DNA of 64,000 nucleotides, from NCBI GenBank assembly GCA_002294045.1, contig DBEP01000008.1:93106-157105 (forward strand). The letters run 5' to 3'. This document shows, in pieces, positions 1-8,727 of the stretch. How positions within the stretch are numbered: position 1 is the stretch's first letter; each line of letters starts with the position of its first letter. A model generated the notes under the pieces. That model was given only the letters and a program-made list of their open reading frames with translations, searched no databases and had not been told where the DNA came from. The position numbers and the translations under genes are program-made. Source of the stretch: Lachnoclostridium sp. UBA903 (GTDB lineage: Bacteria > Bacillota > Clostridia > Lachnospirales > Lachnospiraceae).

Positions 1-1025
1 TGCCCGGCCTCCTCAATTATTTCCCTGACCTTATCAAGGTTTTCATGTCCGATTGCTTCGACTATGTTTTTATTATAGTTTTTTTTCAGCTCAAAAATAT
101 CGGGTTCATTAAAATGTATGGAGTCCATTGGGATTATCCTGTTGGTATTTTCCATTTTATAGAACAAAATCTGTGCTTTCTCAGAAAATTCACTGTACAC
201 ACCGCCTGCCTGTTCTGCCCGGCCGAATACATTGGAATAGACTCCATGCAGTGAAATGCCAAAATACTGCATGGCACCGTTGGCCGCCACGGCAAACATC
301 TTTTTTATTCCCGCCGGCTTTAAATCCGGAGAGGACAAAAAAAGCAGATTCACATCAGGCTGCTGTATATCTATATATGCAACGGCATTTTGGTTCAATT
401 GTTCAAAAAGGATATTCATAACCGCATTATTTACCTGTACCGTATCTGTCTTAGCCTCTTTGTCCGGAAAAGCGGAGATACATAAGAAAACAAAAAAGGT
501 ATCGGTAAGGGGAAATTTCAGGTATTCCAGTGTTTTTTCCAGTCTTTCATCCATATGGAACCCTTTTTTCATCAAATAGGAAACAGCGGTGCGTTTCAAA
601 TCCTCCGGGTCAGTCTTATGATTCCTTTCTGTCTCAGCTTTATTTTCCGAGTCCATTTTTTCCTTTAAAGATACCATGAGTTTAATCAGCTCTTCATCTT
701 CTATTTCCGATTTTAAAATATAGTCATAGGCACCGGCTTTTAATGCCTTTCTTACATAAGAAAATTCATCGTAGCAGGTTAAAACCAGAATTTTGGCTTC
801 CTTATCTTCTTTTCTTATTTTATCAATCAGCCAAAGACCATCCTGTTTCGGCATTTTGATATCGGTTATTATGACGTCCGGTTTATATTTCAGGTAGTTC
901 TCATAACCCTGTTCCCCATTGGCAGCTTCGGCTGCGATTGTAAAACCGATGGCTTCCCAGTCAATGGTTGTCTTAAGGCCTACCCTTACAAGAACCTCAT
1001 CATCAATAATCATAACTTTATACAT
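1..1025 (-). CDS. YesN-type response regulator, N-terminal part (runs off the window)
   Basis: The minus-strand frame opens with ATG at 1025 and stays open to the window edge, so at least 341 codons are present and the C-terminus is missing. The N-terminus is a receiver domain: the acidic pair in MIIDDE, the phosphoacceptor Asp in DVIITDIKMPKQDG, and the switch region LVLTCYDE. The middle part resembles the linker of YesN/AraC-type regulators. An AraC helix-turn-helix would be expected beyond the edge but cannot be seen. The gene follows the YesM-like kinase by 33 bases in the same direction, so the two form a cognate pair. Likely role: activation of a carbohydrate uptake locus. Confidence 0.9.
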   Translation of the reverse strand, partial: MYKVMIIDDEVLVRVGLKTTIDWEAIGFTIAAEAANGEQGYENYLKYKPDVIITDIKMPKQDGLWLIDKIRKEDKEAKILVLTCYDEFSYVRKALKAGAYDYILKSEIEDEELIKLMVSLKEKMDSENKAETERNHKTDPEDLKRTAVSYLMKKGFHMDERLEKTLEYLKFPLTDTFFVFLCISAFPDKEAKTDTVQVNNAVMNILFEQLNQNAVAYIDIQQPDVNLLFLSSPDLKPAGIKKMFAVAANGAMQYFGISLHGVYSNVFGRAEQAGGVYSEFSEKAQILFYKMENTNRIIPMDSIHFNEPDIFELKKNYNKNIVEAIGHENLDKVREIIEEAG

Positions 1026-1058
1026 AAACCCCCAACCTTTCTTTACTATAATAAGGCC

Positions 1059-2807
1059 TTACGCCGGACTAACAGGCAATTCCACCCGGACCAGGGTACC
1101 TTCGCCCGGTTTTGTTTCAATATGAATGCCGAACTCATTTCCGCAATACAGGCGGATTCTGTGATTAACATTATTAATTCCTACCTTGCTGAATTTATTC
1201 TTATCCGAAGAATCTGATAAAATATTTTTTAATACCTCCTCTTTTATACCGGGCCCGTCATCTTTTATTTCAATGATAAGCCGGTCATTCCGGATAAATC
1301 CGGTTATTTCTATAGCAACTTCCTGTCTTCCATCCGCCAGCCCGTAAATAATTGAGTTCTCAACAATGGGCTGCAATATCAATTTGGGGACCGATATAGC
1401 AAGGCAGCCTTCTTCTATCGACCGGGTCAGGTTAATGGCCTGGTTAAAACGCAGCTTTTGTATGATTACATAATTTTCCACATAGTCTAATTCTTCTTTT
1501 AAGGTAATCATATCCCTTCCAAGATTCGTGCTGATTCTTAACAGCTTAATCAGCGCCGTAATGGATTTGCTTACGCTTATGTTACCCTGTATTTTTGCCA
1601 TCCATTTGATGGTATTTAACGTATTATACAGAAAATGGGGATTTATCTGCGCATGAAGGGCCTCCAATTCCAGTTCTTTTTTCTCATGCTCTTCCTTTAC
1701 TAATTTATCTATCAGCTGCTGCATTTCTCCAATCATATTATTTAAACTCCTGCCAAGCTGCCCCAGCTCGTCATTGGATTGAATTTCTGTCCTGGCTGTC
1801 AAATCCCCCCGTTCCACTTTTTTCATGACCGCCGTCATCCTCATCATAGGTTCCGTATACCGTATGGAAAAAATCAGCATAAAAAGGAGAATTACGGGTA
1901 TATAGACAATACCTCCTAAAATTAAATAGGTCTGAATCTGGTTAATCTCCTGATATAAATAATCCGTAGACAGTTTTTTAATGATTTTCCAGCCGTTGGT
2001 CTGTATGGTGGAATAAATGGCAATCTGTTCCGTATCATCATTATAAAGCACATAATTATGTCCGTTTTTATCAGACAAGACCTGATTTGCATAAGGTTCT
2101 TCCTTAATGGATTGACCTATCCGTATTTTGTTCGGATGGCTGATGATTCTTCCCTTCTCGTTGCACATAAAAACTTCCTCATAGTCACCCGGCTCATCGT
2201 TAAGTAAACCGGAATAGGCATTCCGGAGAATATTCTCTTCCAGGTCAAAGCGTATATACCCATAATCCTTTAACGTATTAAAATCGATAACCTTACGTCC
2301 CATGGTAAAATATAATTTTTGGAACTTTCCCGATAAAATCTCAATCATCTTATGGGTTGTAGGCAGCCAGACCGGCTGTCCGGCCGATTCCGCCAGCTCC
2401 AAGCTGATTTGTACGGCTTTGCCGATTTTATTCACACCTGCGGAATAATAATTATGGTTAAACGTAAGGTCTATGGATTCAATATCATCCCTTGAGGTAA
2501 TAAAAGTCCTCAATACATTATTAAACTCATCCTGGGAATATTGGGACTGAAACTCCAGCATTTTAAGCAGCGTACTGTTTGAGATTACCATAGTGGAGAA
2601 TTCTTCCAGGTCATCCATCAAAAAGTTAATCTTTTCACCGGTTTCATAGACGGATTGGGTTTCTGACTCCGTATATTTATTCTGAATAATCTTTTTTACG
2701 GTTTTGGAATATGTCAGGGAAACTGCTATGGCCGGCAGGACAATCAGAATGACTGCAATAATACCAAGCTTAACCCTCAGTGCATTATATATTTTTATTT
2801 TTCTCAC
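1059..2807 (-). CDS. YesM-type sensor histidine kinase
   Basis: This is a 582-residue membrane kinase. There is a transmembrane segment at about 14-33, an extracellular sensing region to about 292, a second membrane segment at about 293-316, then a HAMP linker. The His_kinase domain has the phosphoacceptor in INPHFLYNTLN (His about 391). The ATPase domain has the N-box IVENSIIYGL (about 481-490) and the G-box DDGPGI. The start is GTG, preceded by an AAGGGGAAGG ribosome site. It sits between a solute-binding lipoprotein and a YesN regulator, all co-directional with gaps of about 35 bases. This suggests a sensing unit for a sugar, possibly presented by the lipoprotein. Confidence 0.93.
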   Translation of the reverse strand: MRKIKIYNALRVKLGIIAVILIVLPAIAVSLTYSKTVKKIIQNKYTESETQSVYETGEKINFLMDDLEEFSTMVISNSTLLKMLEFQSQYSQDEFNNVLRTFITSRDDIESIDLTFNHNYYSAGVNKIGKAVQISLELAESAGQPVWLPTTHKMIEILSGKFQKLYFTMGRKVIDFNTLKDYGYIRFDLEENILRNAYSGLLNDEPGDYEEVFMCNEKGRIISHPNKIRIGQSIKEEPYANQVLSDKNGHNYVLYNDDTEQIAIYSTIQTNGWKIIKKLSTDYLYQEINQIQTYLILGGIVYIPVILLFMLIFSIRYTEPMMRMTAVMKKVERGDLTARTEIQSNDELGQLGRSLNNMIGEMQQLIDKLVKEEHEKKELELEALHAQINPHFLYNTLNTIKWMAKIQGNISVSKSITALIKLLRISTNLGRDMITLKEELDYVENYVIIQKLRFNQAINLTRSIEEGCLAISVPKLILQPIVENSIIYGLADGRQEVAIEITGFIRNDRLIIEIKDDGPGIKEEVLKNILSDSSDKNKFSKVGINNVNHRIRLYCGNEFGIHIETKPGEGTLVRVELPVSPA

Positions 2808-2841
2808 AGTAAGCCTTCCCCTTCCGACAAGTTATACAGCT

Positions 2842-4344
2842 TTATGGCTTTAAATCCGTGTATATATTCAGACTGACCTCGTGGCTGTCAAGGTTGTCCA
2901 CTATCATCTCATGTAAATTCCTGATTAGTATTTTTTCAGCGTCATAGAAATCGGAGGTCTTGGGTCTTAAATATAAATTTTCCGGTTTCCAGGCACTTTG
3001 TACCGCATCCATATAGTTTAAAATATTGTCCGTATCCGGATTGGTGAACAAGCCTCTCTCCTGTAAATTATCCTCCAGGTCTTCATAGGCAGCTTTTCTG
3101 GTCGGCAGGCTGCCTCCTTCGGGATGGAGCAGTACTTTTAACTGCATATCCTTTGAGGTTGCCCATACAATGTAGAGCCATGCAGCCTTTTTTTCAGCAT
3201 CCGTTGCATATTTGTTAATGCCGATTCCGGAACCGCCATAGATATTGCTGCTTTTTTCATCACCATAGGGTAAAATGGAATACCCTACTTTACCTGCCAC
3301 TTTAGAAAGCTGGCTGTCCTCCACATAGGTAAAATTTTCATCCCAGTTAGCCATCATTGCAATTTCACCGTTCCGGAATGCATTGGCGGAATCCGACCAG
3401 TTCCAGTTCACACTTTCCGGCGCAGATACGTCCGCAAGTTTCTTGTACATATCCAGCGCCCGTATAAAATTGGGATTCAGCGTGTCGGTTTGTTTATACC
3501 TGGCTGTGCCTAAAGTATTGATATTCACGTCTAAAAAATAATCCCCGCCGTAGGCAGCCAATACATTGGAAAACTCACAGAAAATCGAATTATGTTCCTG
3601 GGCCATCATTCCGCTTCCGTACTTTACTTCTTCATCCGGAACATTTTCATTAATCCACTTTGCCACTTCATAATACCTTTCCCAGGTAAAATCAATTGAA
3701 CCAGGTATGGGTTCATACCCCATTTCCTTTTCAAACTCTAATTTATAGCCCTCCAATATATCTTTTCTGTAGAAAAGAATCATAGTCGTGCTGTCAAACG
3801 GAATGGTATATACCTGGTCCTTGTTTAAAAAATAAGAACAGACCTCCGTCTGAAAATCAATAAAATCTTCCATAAACCCTTTGATATAAGGTTCATCCGG
3901 AGACAAATTATAGGGATTTAAAACCTCCAGATAGTTATAAAACCGATTTAAGGTTTGGTAGGGATCTACATAAACCAACTGATATTTGCCTGCCTGGGCA
4001 ATAAAATCCAGGTTTATCTTTTGAATCAGCGTATCAAAATCCACAGCCCGGATATTGATATTAATACCCGTCACCTCCGAGAATTCCTCACTTTCATGGG
4101 TCAGGATATTGGCATACAGATTATTTTCAACGATAAAATTAAGAGTAAGCCCTTCATACTGCCTGATATTATAAGTTTCAGGCAATTCGAGATTTTCAAA
4201 ATTAGTCCCTTTCAGATTTATTTGATTTACAGCGGTGCTTCCCTCGTTTTCGTTATTTTTTTTGGAGCAGGATACAGCAAAAAACAGAATAACAAAACCC
4301 AATATCCCTATAAATCCAAATCCCAGTTTCTTTTTATATAACAT
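2842..4344 (-). CDS. Extracellular solute-binding lipoprotein (family 1, sugar ABC type)
   Basis: The 500-residue protein starts at ATG 4344, seven bases after GGAGG. The frame extends upstream to 4422, but that extension has no ribosome site. A hydrophobic signal ends in the lipobox FAVSC, so it should be a membrane-anchored lipoprotein. The body looks like a family-1 periplasmic sugar-binding protein. No permease or ATPase gene lies next to it; instead it heads an operon with a YesM/YesN two-component system. It could feed a distant transporter or act as the ligand-binding part of a three-component sensor. The second option is inference. Confidence 0.88.
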   Translation of the reverse strand: MLYKKKLGFGFIGILGFVILFFAVSCSKKNNENEGSTAVNQINLKGTNFENLELPETYNIRQYEGLTLNFIVENNLYANILTHESEEFSEVTGININIRAVDFDTLIQKINLDFIAQAGKYQLVYVDPYQTLNRFYNYLEVLNPYNLSPDEPYIKGFMEDFIDFQTEVCSYFLNKDQVYTIPFDSTTMILFYRKDILEGYKLEFEKEMGYEPIPGSIDFTWERYYEVAKWINENVPDEEVKYGSGMMAQEHNSIFCEFSNVLAAYGGDYFLDVNINTLGTARYKQTDTLNPNFIRALDMYKKLADVSAPESVNWNWSDSANAFRNGEIAMMANWDENFTYVEDSQLSKVAGKVGYSILPYGDEKSSNIYGGSGIGINKYATDAEKKAAWLYIVWATSKDMQLKVLLHPEGGSLPTRKAAYEDLEDNLQERGLFTNPDTDNILNYMDAVQSAWKPENLYLRPKTSDFYDAEKILIRNLHEMIVDNLDSHEVSLNIYTDLKP

Positions 4345-4680
4345 CCGTAATCCTCCGTACCAAAATAAATATTTCATGAAGCTCCCATAAATAAACACCG
4401 ATTCCAATCGCAAAGATACCATAACCCCCTGCAGTGCTTACGTTTTTTCTGTACATTCTATATAAGACAATCATTCATATTGTACTTTATATTAATATTA
4501 TTTACAAGATTAAAACTTTCATAACCATTTCCGCTGTTCTCTTTAATCTTGCGGTAACTTAAAATGACTTTATAGTCTTAAAATTTAATTCCAGCAAATA
4601 AACGGTCAAAAAAGACAAAAAAAACCTTTACGGGGAGGTCCTGCCAGTCATTTATTTGCAGCTTATCGTCCGGTAAATAT
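4345..4680. other. Non-coding stretch upstream of the solute-binding gene
   Basis: This region lies between the binding-protein start and an inverted-repeat element. It is AT-rich and presumably carries the promoter of the 4344-to-1 operon. I saw no convincing gene or RNA in it. Confidence 0.5.
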
Positions 4681-4880
4681 GGGGCTGTTGCAAAATTCAA
4701 AATATAACTTACTTGTGGGAGAATATGATTTATATTTCGCAGATATTTTGTAGAAAGTATGCGCGAATGGCTCCAAGAAAGAGAATGGAGCCGTATTCGC
4801 GCGACTTGGAACAAAATTCAAGAAATATAAATCATATTCCAGACACAAGTTCGGTAAGATGATTATTTTGCAACAGCCCC
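4681..4880. repeat. Family B inverted-repeat element (MITE-like, 200 bp)
   Basis: The ends are a perfect inverted repeat: GGGGCTGTTGCAAAAT at the left and its complement at the right. The match continues imperfectly for about 55 bases on each side (4681-4739 against 4822-4880). A second, GC-rich hairpin occupies the centre (4761-4774 with 4787-4802). No transposase is encoded. The ends resemble insertion-sequence termini, so this is probably a non-autonomous element. Related fragments occur at 8487-8547 and 11050-11135. Confidence 0.8.
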
Positions 4881-4907
4881 AAATGTTACGAAATCATTTG
4901 TCATATG

Positions 4908-5672
4908 TCATATATCTTTACGCCGGAAACGCCATATAGCCAAGACCGCGGTTAATACGCTCCAGGTAATCAGTATAATGAAAGCCGTTAAAATTCCGGT
5001 GTATTCTATACTTCCTGCTTGTGCCATTCCCGAAAGCGTGTGTATTGCGGACGCGGGTAAAATCGGTATAAAAACCTCTTGAATTGGTTGAGGGAAAAGC
5101 TCCGCAAGGGCAGGGAGAAACATTACCCCAAGAGGTATCACGATACCGGCTGCTGTACTTCTAAAAAAGAATGCAGCGCAAACTGTGAGCAAAACATAAA
5201 AGAGCGGCATAGCAACGCATCCGGCGGCAAACCGCCACACCTCCGATGCCGGGAGCGTCTGTCCCTGTACAGATGAAAGAATAAGCTGTCCGTTGCCAAG
5301 CGTAATGAGGGCGACAAGCACACCCACCACAAATGACAATAAGAAAAACATCAGCAGCTTCGCGCGAAAATAACGGGTCCGGTCTGGCGTAGCTATAAGA
5401 TATGTCTGTATCGTTTTCCCCTGAAACTCTCTGCCGATTTGGACGGCGGCAAAAAGTATAAGCAGGATAGCTGCCACATCTACGCCAAGCATATTAACTT
5501 CAATTACGGACATGGGTTTGAGCTCGGATAACGTCCTTTGTTGGGTTACTTTTGTTGTAAAAGCAAACACGAGCCCCATTAAAACGCTGAAAATCATTAC
5601 AAACGGCAAATACAGCCGTGAAGATTTAGGAAACCATATTTTTTTCCATTCTGCACGAATAGAATGTATCAT
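4908..5672 (-). CDS. ABC-2 type transporter permease
   Basis: The 254-residue protein has about six hydrophobic segments and a basic N-terminus (IRAEWKKIW), as in ABC-2 permeases of the BcrB/lantibiotic-immunity type. Its start overlaps the stop of the ATPase gene by four bases (ATGA), so the two are translationally coupled. It would form the membrane channel of an exporter with the ATPase encoded at 5669-6601. The substrate is unknown; bacteriocin or antibiotic export and self-protection are common roles for this family. Confidence 0.88.
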   Translation of the reverse strand: MIHSIRAEWKKIWFPKSSRLYLPFVMIFSVLMGLVFAFTTKVTQQRTLSELKPMSVIEVNMLGVDVAAILLILFAAVQIGREFQGKTIQTYLIATPDRTRYFRAKLLMFFLLSFVVGVLVALITLGNGQLILSSVQGQTLPASEVWRFAAGCVAMPLFYVLLTVCAAFFFRSTAAGIVIPLGVMFLPALAELFPQPIQEVFIPILPASAIHTLSGMAQAGSIEYTGILTAFIILITWSVLTAVLAIWRFRRKDI

Positions 5673-6601
5673 TGCTTTGCCTCCTCCTTATCATGATGAT
5701 TTAATCCCTTATAGTCTGTTTTTCCGGCCACCAGTTCGGAAAAAAGCTGTTCCAGTGATGGCTGATAGTTTACCAGTTCATAAATGCGAATTCCATTTGT
5801 AAACGCAATATCTCCTATACGCCTCATATTCATTTTTCTTACATGAAGAATCCCGGATTCTGGCATATCCACCCCGGCGTCGTTCTCTATCAATATTTTT
5901 TTCAGCCCTGCTATATTGTCTGACTGCACTTGCACATAAGAGCCGATGCTTTTTTCCTGCATCTCGTCCATGCTCATATCAGCAATCAGTTCACCGCGCG
6001 CAAGCACAATAACTCTGTCAGCTATTTCCTGTACCTCACTGAGCAAATGACTTGATACAAGAACGGCCTTTCCCTGTTCCGCTAAATCCCTGAGTAATGT
6101 GCGGAGCCAGTGAATACCTTCCACGTCTAAGCCGTTAAAAGGTTCATCCATCATGACCGTTTCAGGGTCCCCTATAAGAGCGCCGGCTATACCAACCCTC
6201 TGCTTCATGCCGAATGAAAATTCGTTTATTTTTTTATTGGCGACTTTTCGTAATCCGACAAAAGAAAGAAGCTCATCAACCCTATTTTTATTTATTCCGG
6301 CAGCAGCTGCCAAAATCATAAGATGCTGCCGGGGGGTCAGCCTTGCGTCTAAAGCACCGGCATCCACCATTGCACCGATTTTACTCAAAGGCCGTTCCAA
6401 TGCGGTATAAGATTTTCCGTCTGCGGAAACACTCCCGGAAGTGGGGGCGGCCAATCCAAGAATTAAGCGCATGGTTGTCGTTTTCCCCGCTCCGTTAGGG
6501 CCCAGAAAACCGGTGACTACACCGGGATGGATATATAGGCTGATATTATTTACCGCAATTTTATCTGTAAATTTCTTTGTCAGGTTTGTTAGCTGTATCA
6601 T
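5669..6601 (-). CDS. ABC transporter ATP-binding protein (BcrA-like)
   Basis: The 310-residue protein has a Walker A GPNGAGKTT at about 34-42, the ABC signature in FSFGMKQRVGIAGAL, a Walker B with VMMDEP, and an H-loop in VLVSSHLL. The C-terminal extension of about 90 residues is typical of ATPases paired with ABC-2 permeases. It overlaps the MerR gene upstream and the permease gene downstream by ATGA in both cases, making a tight three-gene operon. It energises the exporter; the inducer is probably sensed by the MerR protein. Confidence 0.93.
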   Translation of the reverse strand: MIQLTNLTKKFTDKIAVNNISLYIHPGVVTGFLGPNGAGKTTTMRLILGLAAPTSGSVSADGKSYTALERPLSKIGAMVDAGALDARLTPRQHLMILAAAAGINKNRVDELLSFVGLRKVANKKINEFSFGMKQRVGIAGALIGDPETVMMDEPFNGLDVEGIHWLRTLLRDLAEQGKAVLVSSHLLSEVQEIADRVIVLARGELIADMSMDEMQEKSIGSYVQVQSDNIAGLKKILIENDAGVDMPESGILHVRKMNMRRIGDIAFTNGIRIYELVNYQPSLEQLFSELVAGKTDYKGLNHHDKEEAKQ

Positions 6602-7404
6602 CGTTCTTCCTTTCCTTTCCGGCTGCTTTCAGCCGTGTTAAGATGTAAATCGTTATGAGCGGCATATATTTCAAAAGCACTTTCCAGAAACCGGCTGGCA
6701 GTATCCATCATTTCTTCGTTTTTTGCCGTCATTTGATTTTCCAGATGAAGTTCGGATAATTGCCTGATAAGTTCCATATTACCGCCCGTAAAGGATAAAA
6801 TAGTTTCCCACCAGCGCTTTGCCATATCCTGCGCGGTAATGCTATCCGGTGAAATGCCCTCATGAAGCAAAATAGCTGCTTCGATTAATATTTCTTTCCA
6901 TTTGTGGTAGAACATTTGAATCGGCTCAATGTCCTGAAAGTGCTCAGAAAGCATTTTCCGCTGTTCTCCCGTCATAATTTGGGGAGCTTGTGAAAATATA
7001 TCGTCCCCAGGCAAAGCACTGAGAAACCGAAGCAATACAGGAAACGGCGGCTCTTTGCCCGCTTCAATCATATCGGACATGATGCCGATAGTTGCAAATG
7101 AAGTATGCAAATGTTCCATTTTTTGAAGCAGTAGCAGCCGCTGGTTTTTGAACATTTCCAGCAGCTCATTTTTACTTGGCTGCAGCAAAAGCTGTTCTTT
7201 AATTTGCTCCAATGAGAAGCCGAGCAATTTATAAAACACGATTTGTTCAATCCGAATTAAATCGTCCTGTGTATAATAGCGGCGTCCGCCTTCCGTCCTT
7301 CCCGAAGATGGCAATAGCCCGATATTGTCATAATACTGAACCGCACGAATCGTCAGACCGGCAGCAGAGGCAATTTCACCGCTTGTATATCTCTTTTCAC
7401 TCAT
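6598..7404 (-). CDS. MerR-family transcriptional regulator
   Basis: The 268-residue protein begins with a MerR winged helix (YTSGEIASAAGLTIRAVQYY, then a GGRRYY wing) and a dimerisation coiled coil near 75-110. The rest resembles a TipAS-like drug-sensing region, as in multidrug-responsive MerR proteins. It is the first gene of an operon with an ABC-2 exporter and is preceded by GGAGG. The promoter upstream has the 19-base spacer and central palindrome expected for MerR control, so the operon is probably autoregulated and ligand-induced. Confidence 0.92.
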   Translation of the reverse strand: MSEKRYTSGEIASAAGLTIRAVQYYDNIGLLPSSGRTEGGRRYYTQDDLIRIEQIVFYKLLGFSLEQIKEQLLLQPSKNELLEMFKNQRLLLLQKMEHLHTSFATIGIMSDMIEAGKEPPFPVLLRFLSALPGDDIFSQAPQIMTGEQRKMLSEHFQDIEPIQMFYHKWKEILIEAAILLHEGISPDSITAQDMAKRWWETILSFTGGNMELIRQLSELHLENQMTAKNEEMMDTASRFLESAFEIYAAHNDLHLNTAESSRKGKEER

Positions 7405-7426
7405 ACTATCTCCTCCTTACAATCTA

Positions 7427-7457
7427 ATTATATTTCATTACGCAACGTAATAAGCAA
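7427..7457 (-). promoter_or_regulatory. MerR-type promoter with 19-bp spacer and palindromic operator
   Basis: On the minus strand TTGCTT (7452-7457) and TATAAT (7427-7432) are separated by 19 bases. The spacer holds the inverted repeat ATTACG-TTG-CGTAAT (7437-7451). Over-long spacers with a central dyad are the hallmark of promoters activated by MerR proteins through DNA distortion. The merR gene starts 23 bases downstream of the -10. Confidence 0.8.
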
Positions 7458-7475
7458 GTAAAATTTTACACCATA

Positions 7476-7507
7476 CAAAAATCCCCCGATTTCGATTTAA
7501 TCGGGGG
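7476..7507 (-). terminator. Rho-independent terminator of the esterase gene
   Basis: A nine-pair stem (CCCCCGATT/AATCGGGGG, 7483-7491 with 7499-7507) is followed on the minus strand by a short T run. It lies between the esterase stop and the merR promoter. Confidence 0.75.
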
Positions 7508-7551
7508 TGAAAATTGGCTGTCTTTGCTGCCCATGGATAACGGTATGTATA

Positions 7552-8454
7552 CTATCTATGTTCAAGATAACGGTTCAGATGGTCTATCATCATCTGCCAT
7601 CCCTCCACCGCATCCGGTTTGTCGTTCAGGGTGAATCCATGAACCGAATCCTCAAAGCGTTTATGGGTCACGGTAACTCCCGCCTGTATCAGTTTATCCC
7701 TGAAATCCTCCGCTTCCTTACATAAAGAGTCCCGGCCTGCCGTTATAATCAGGGTAGGAGGAAATGATTTTACCTGGTCTGCTGTGGCAAAAACCGGCGA
7801 TACCAGAGGATTTTTTCTTTCCTCTTTGCTGTAGCAGTAACAGGCGTCAAATATACGGCACATTTTCGGAGGAAGGGCCCCTTTCGGCTGCGGTTTCAGA
7901 TATACATCCGTATAAACGTCCAGCGGAGGGTAGTCCAATATCAGACATTTTATCCCCAGCTCTTTTGTCTCGCCATCCTTAAGACATACTGCCGCACTGA
8001 AATTACCGCCCGCACTGTGGCCTCCTATGGCGATGTTGTCCGAATCTATTCCAAATTCTTCCCAATGCTCTTTTGCATATTTTACAACCGCATAGCATTC
8101 ATTGACAGCTTTGGGAAATACTTCTTCCGGTGACAGGCTGTAATCAATACTCAGAATTTTCACGTTGGCCTTATCAGCCACATTCATCATATAAGGATCA
8201 TCCATCTCCGGCTGTCCGAGAATAAATCCGCCGCCGTGTATATTGACAAACAGGGGAAGCCTTTCCTTTCTTTCCAGATTGTAAGCAAGTACACGGATTC
8301 TTCCTTCGGCGGTATCCAGAAAAAGTTCCTTGCCGGCCCTTTGCTTCCTGCCACCCCCGGCTTTCGTAAAATGCGTTGTCATCCACTTGAAGAACTTTAC
8401 TTTCTTTTGCAGCTGTTCTCTTGAATAAACTTTCTCTTTTGGTATACTTCTCAT
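7552..8454 (-). CDS. Alpha/beta hydrolase (HSL-type esterase)
   Basis: The oxyanion-hole motif NIHGGGF and the nucleophile elbow IGGHSAGGN place it in the hormone-sensitive-lipase family. The Asp and His of the triad probably lie in AGRDSLC and DSVHGF. The start at 8454 is chosen because AAAGGA lies nine bases before it; the frame is open further upstream, into a repeat remnant. The 300-residue length fits the family. It is a single-gene unit ended by the hairpin at 7476-7507. It should hydrolyse short-chain esters; the natural substrate is unknown. Confidence 0.88.
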   Translation of the reverse strand: MRSIPKEKVYSREQLQKKVKFFKWMTTHFTKAGGGRKQRAGKELFLDTAEGRIRVLAYNLERKERLPLFVNIHGGGFILGQPEMDDPYMMNVADKANVKILSIDYSLSPEEVFPKAVNECYAVVKYAKEHWEEFGIDSDNIAIGGHSAGGNFSAAVCLKDGETKELGIKCLILDYPPLDVYTDVYLKPQPKGALPPKMCRIFDACYCYSKEERKNPLVSPVFATADQVKSFPPTLIITAGRDSLCKEAEDFRDKLIQAGVTVTHKRFEDSVHGFTLNDKPDAVEGWQMMIDHLNRYLEHR

Positions 8455-8486
8455 AAAATACATTCCTTTCTGTGGGGCACAAACTT

Positions 8487-8547
8487 CAGAATATAAACTA
8501 TATTGCACACACAAGTTCAGTAAAATGACTTTTTTGCAGCAGTCTCT
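8487..8547. repeat. Decayed fragment of family B element
   Basis: The stretch resembles the right end of the 4681-4880 element: an AATATAAA...ACACAAGTTCAGTAAAATGA segment followed by a degenerate TTTTTGCAGCAGTCTC end. The left half is missing. It lies just upstream of the esterase ribosome site. Confidence 0.6.
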
Positions 8548-8727
8548 CCTATTAAAACAGACCATTTTAAAACAGGCCATTATGTAATTACTTCCATAAT
8601 GACCCATTTTATGTAAATAGTCAAGCTTTTTAAACTTCCTGACAGGATTAACGCAGACCGGGAAATAATTTCCGGGACATGTCAGCCGAAATTTCCTGCA
8701 TGTATATATTGGATTTATTTTCAGATT

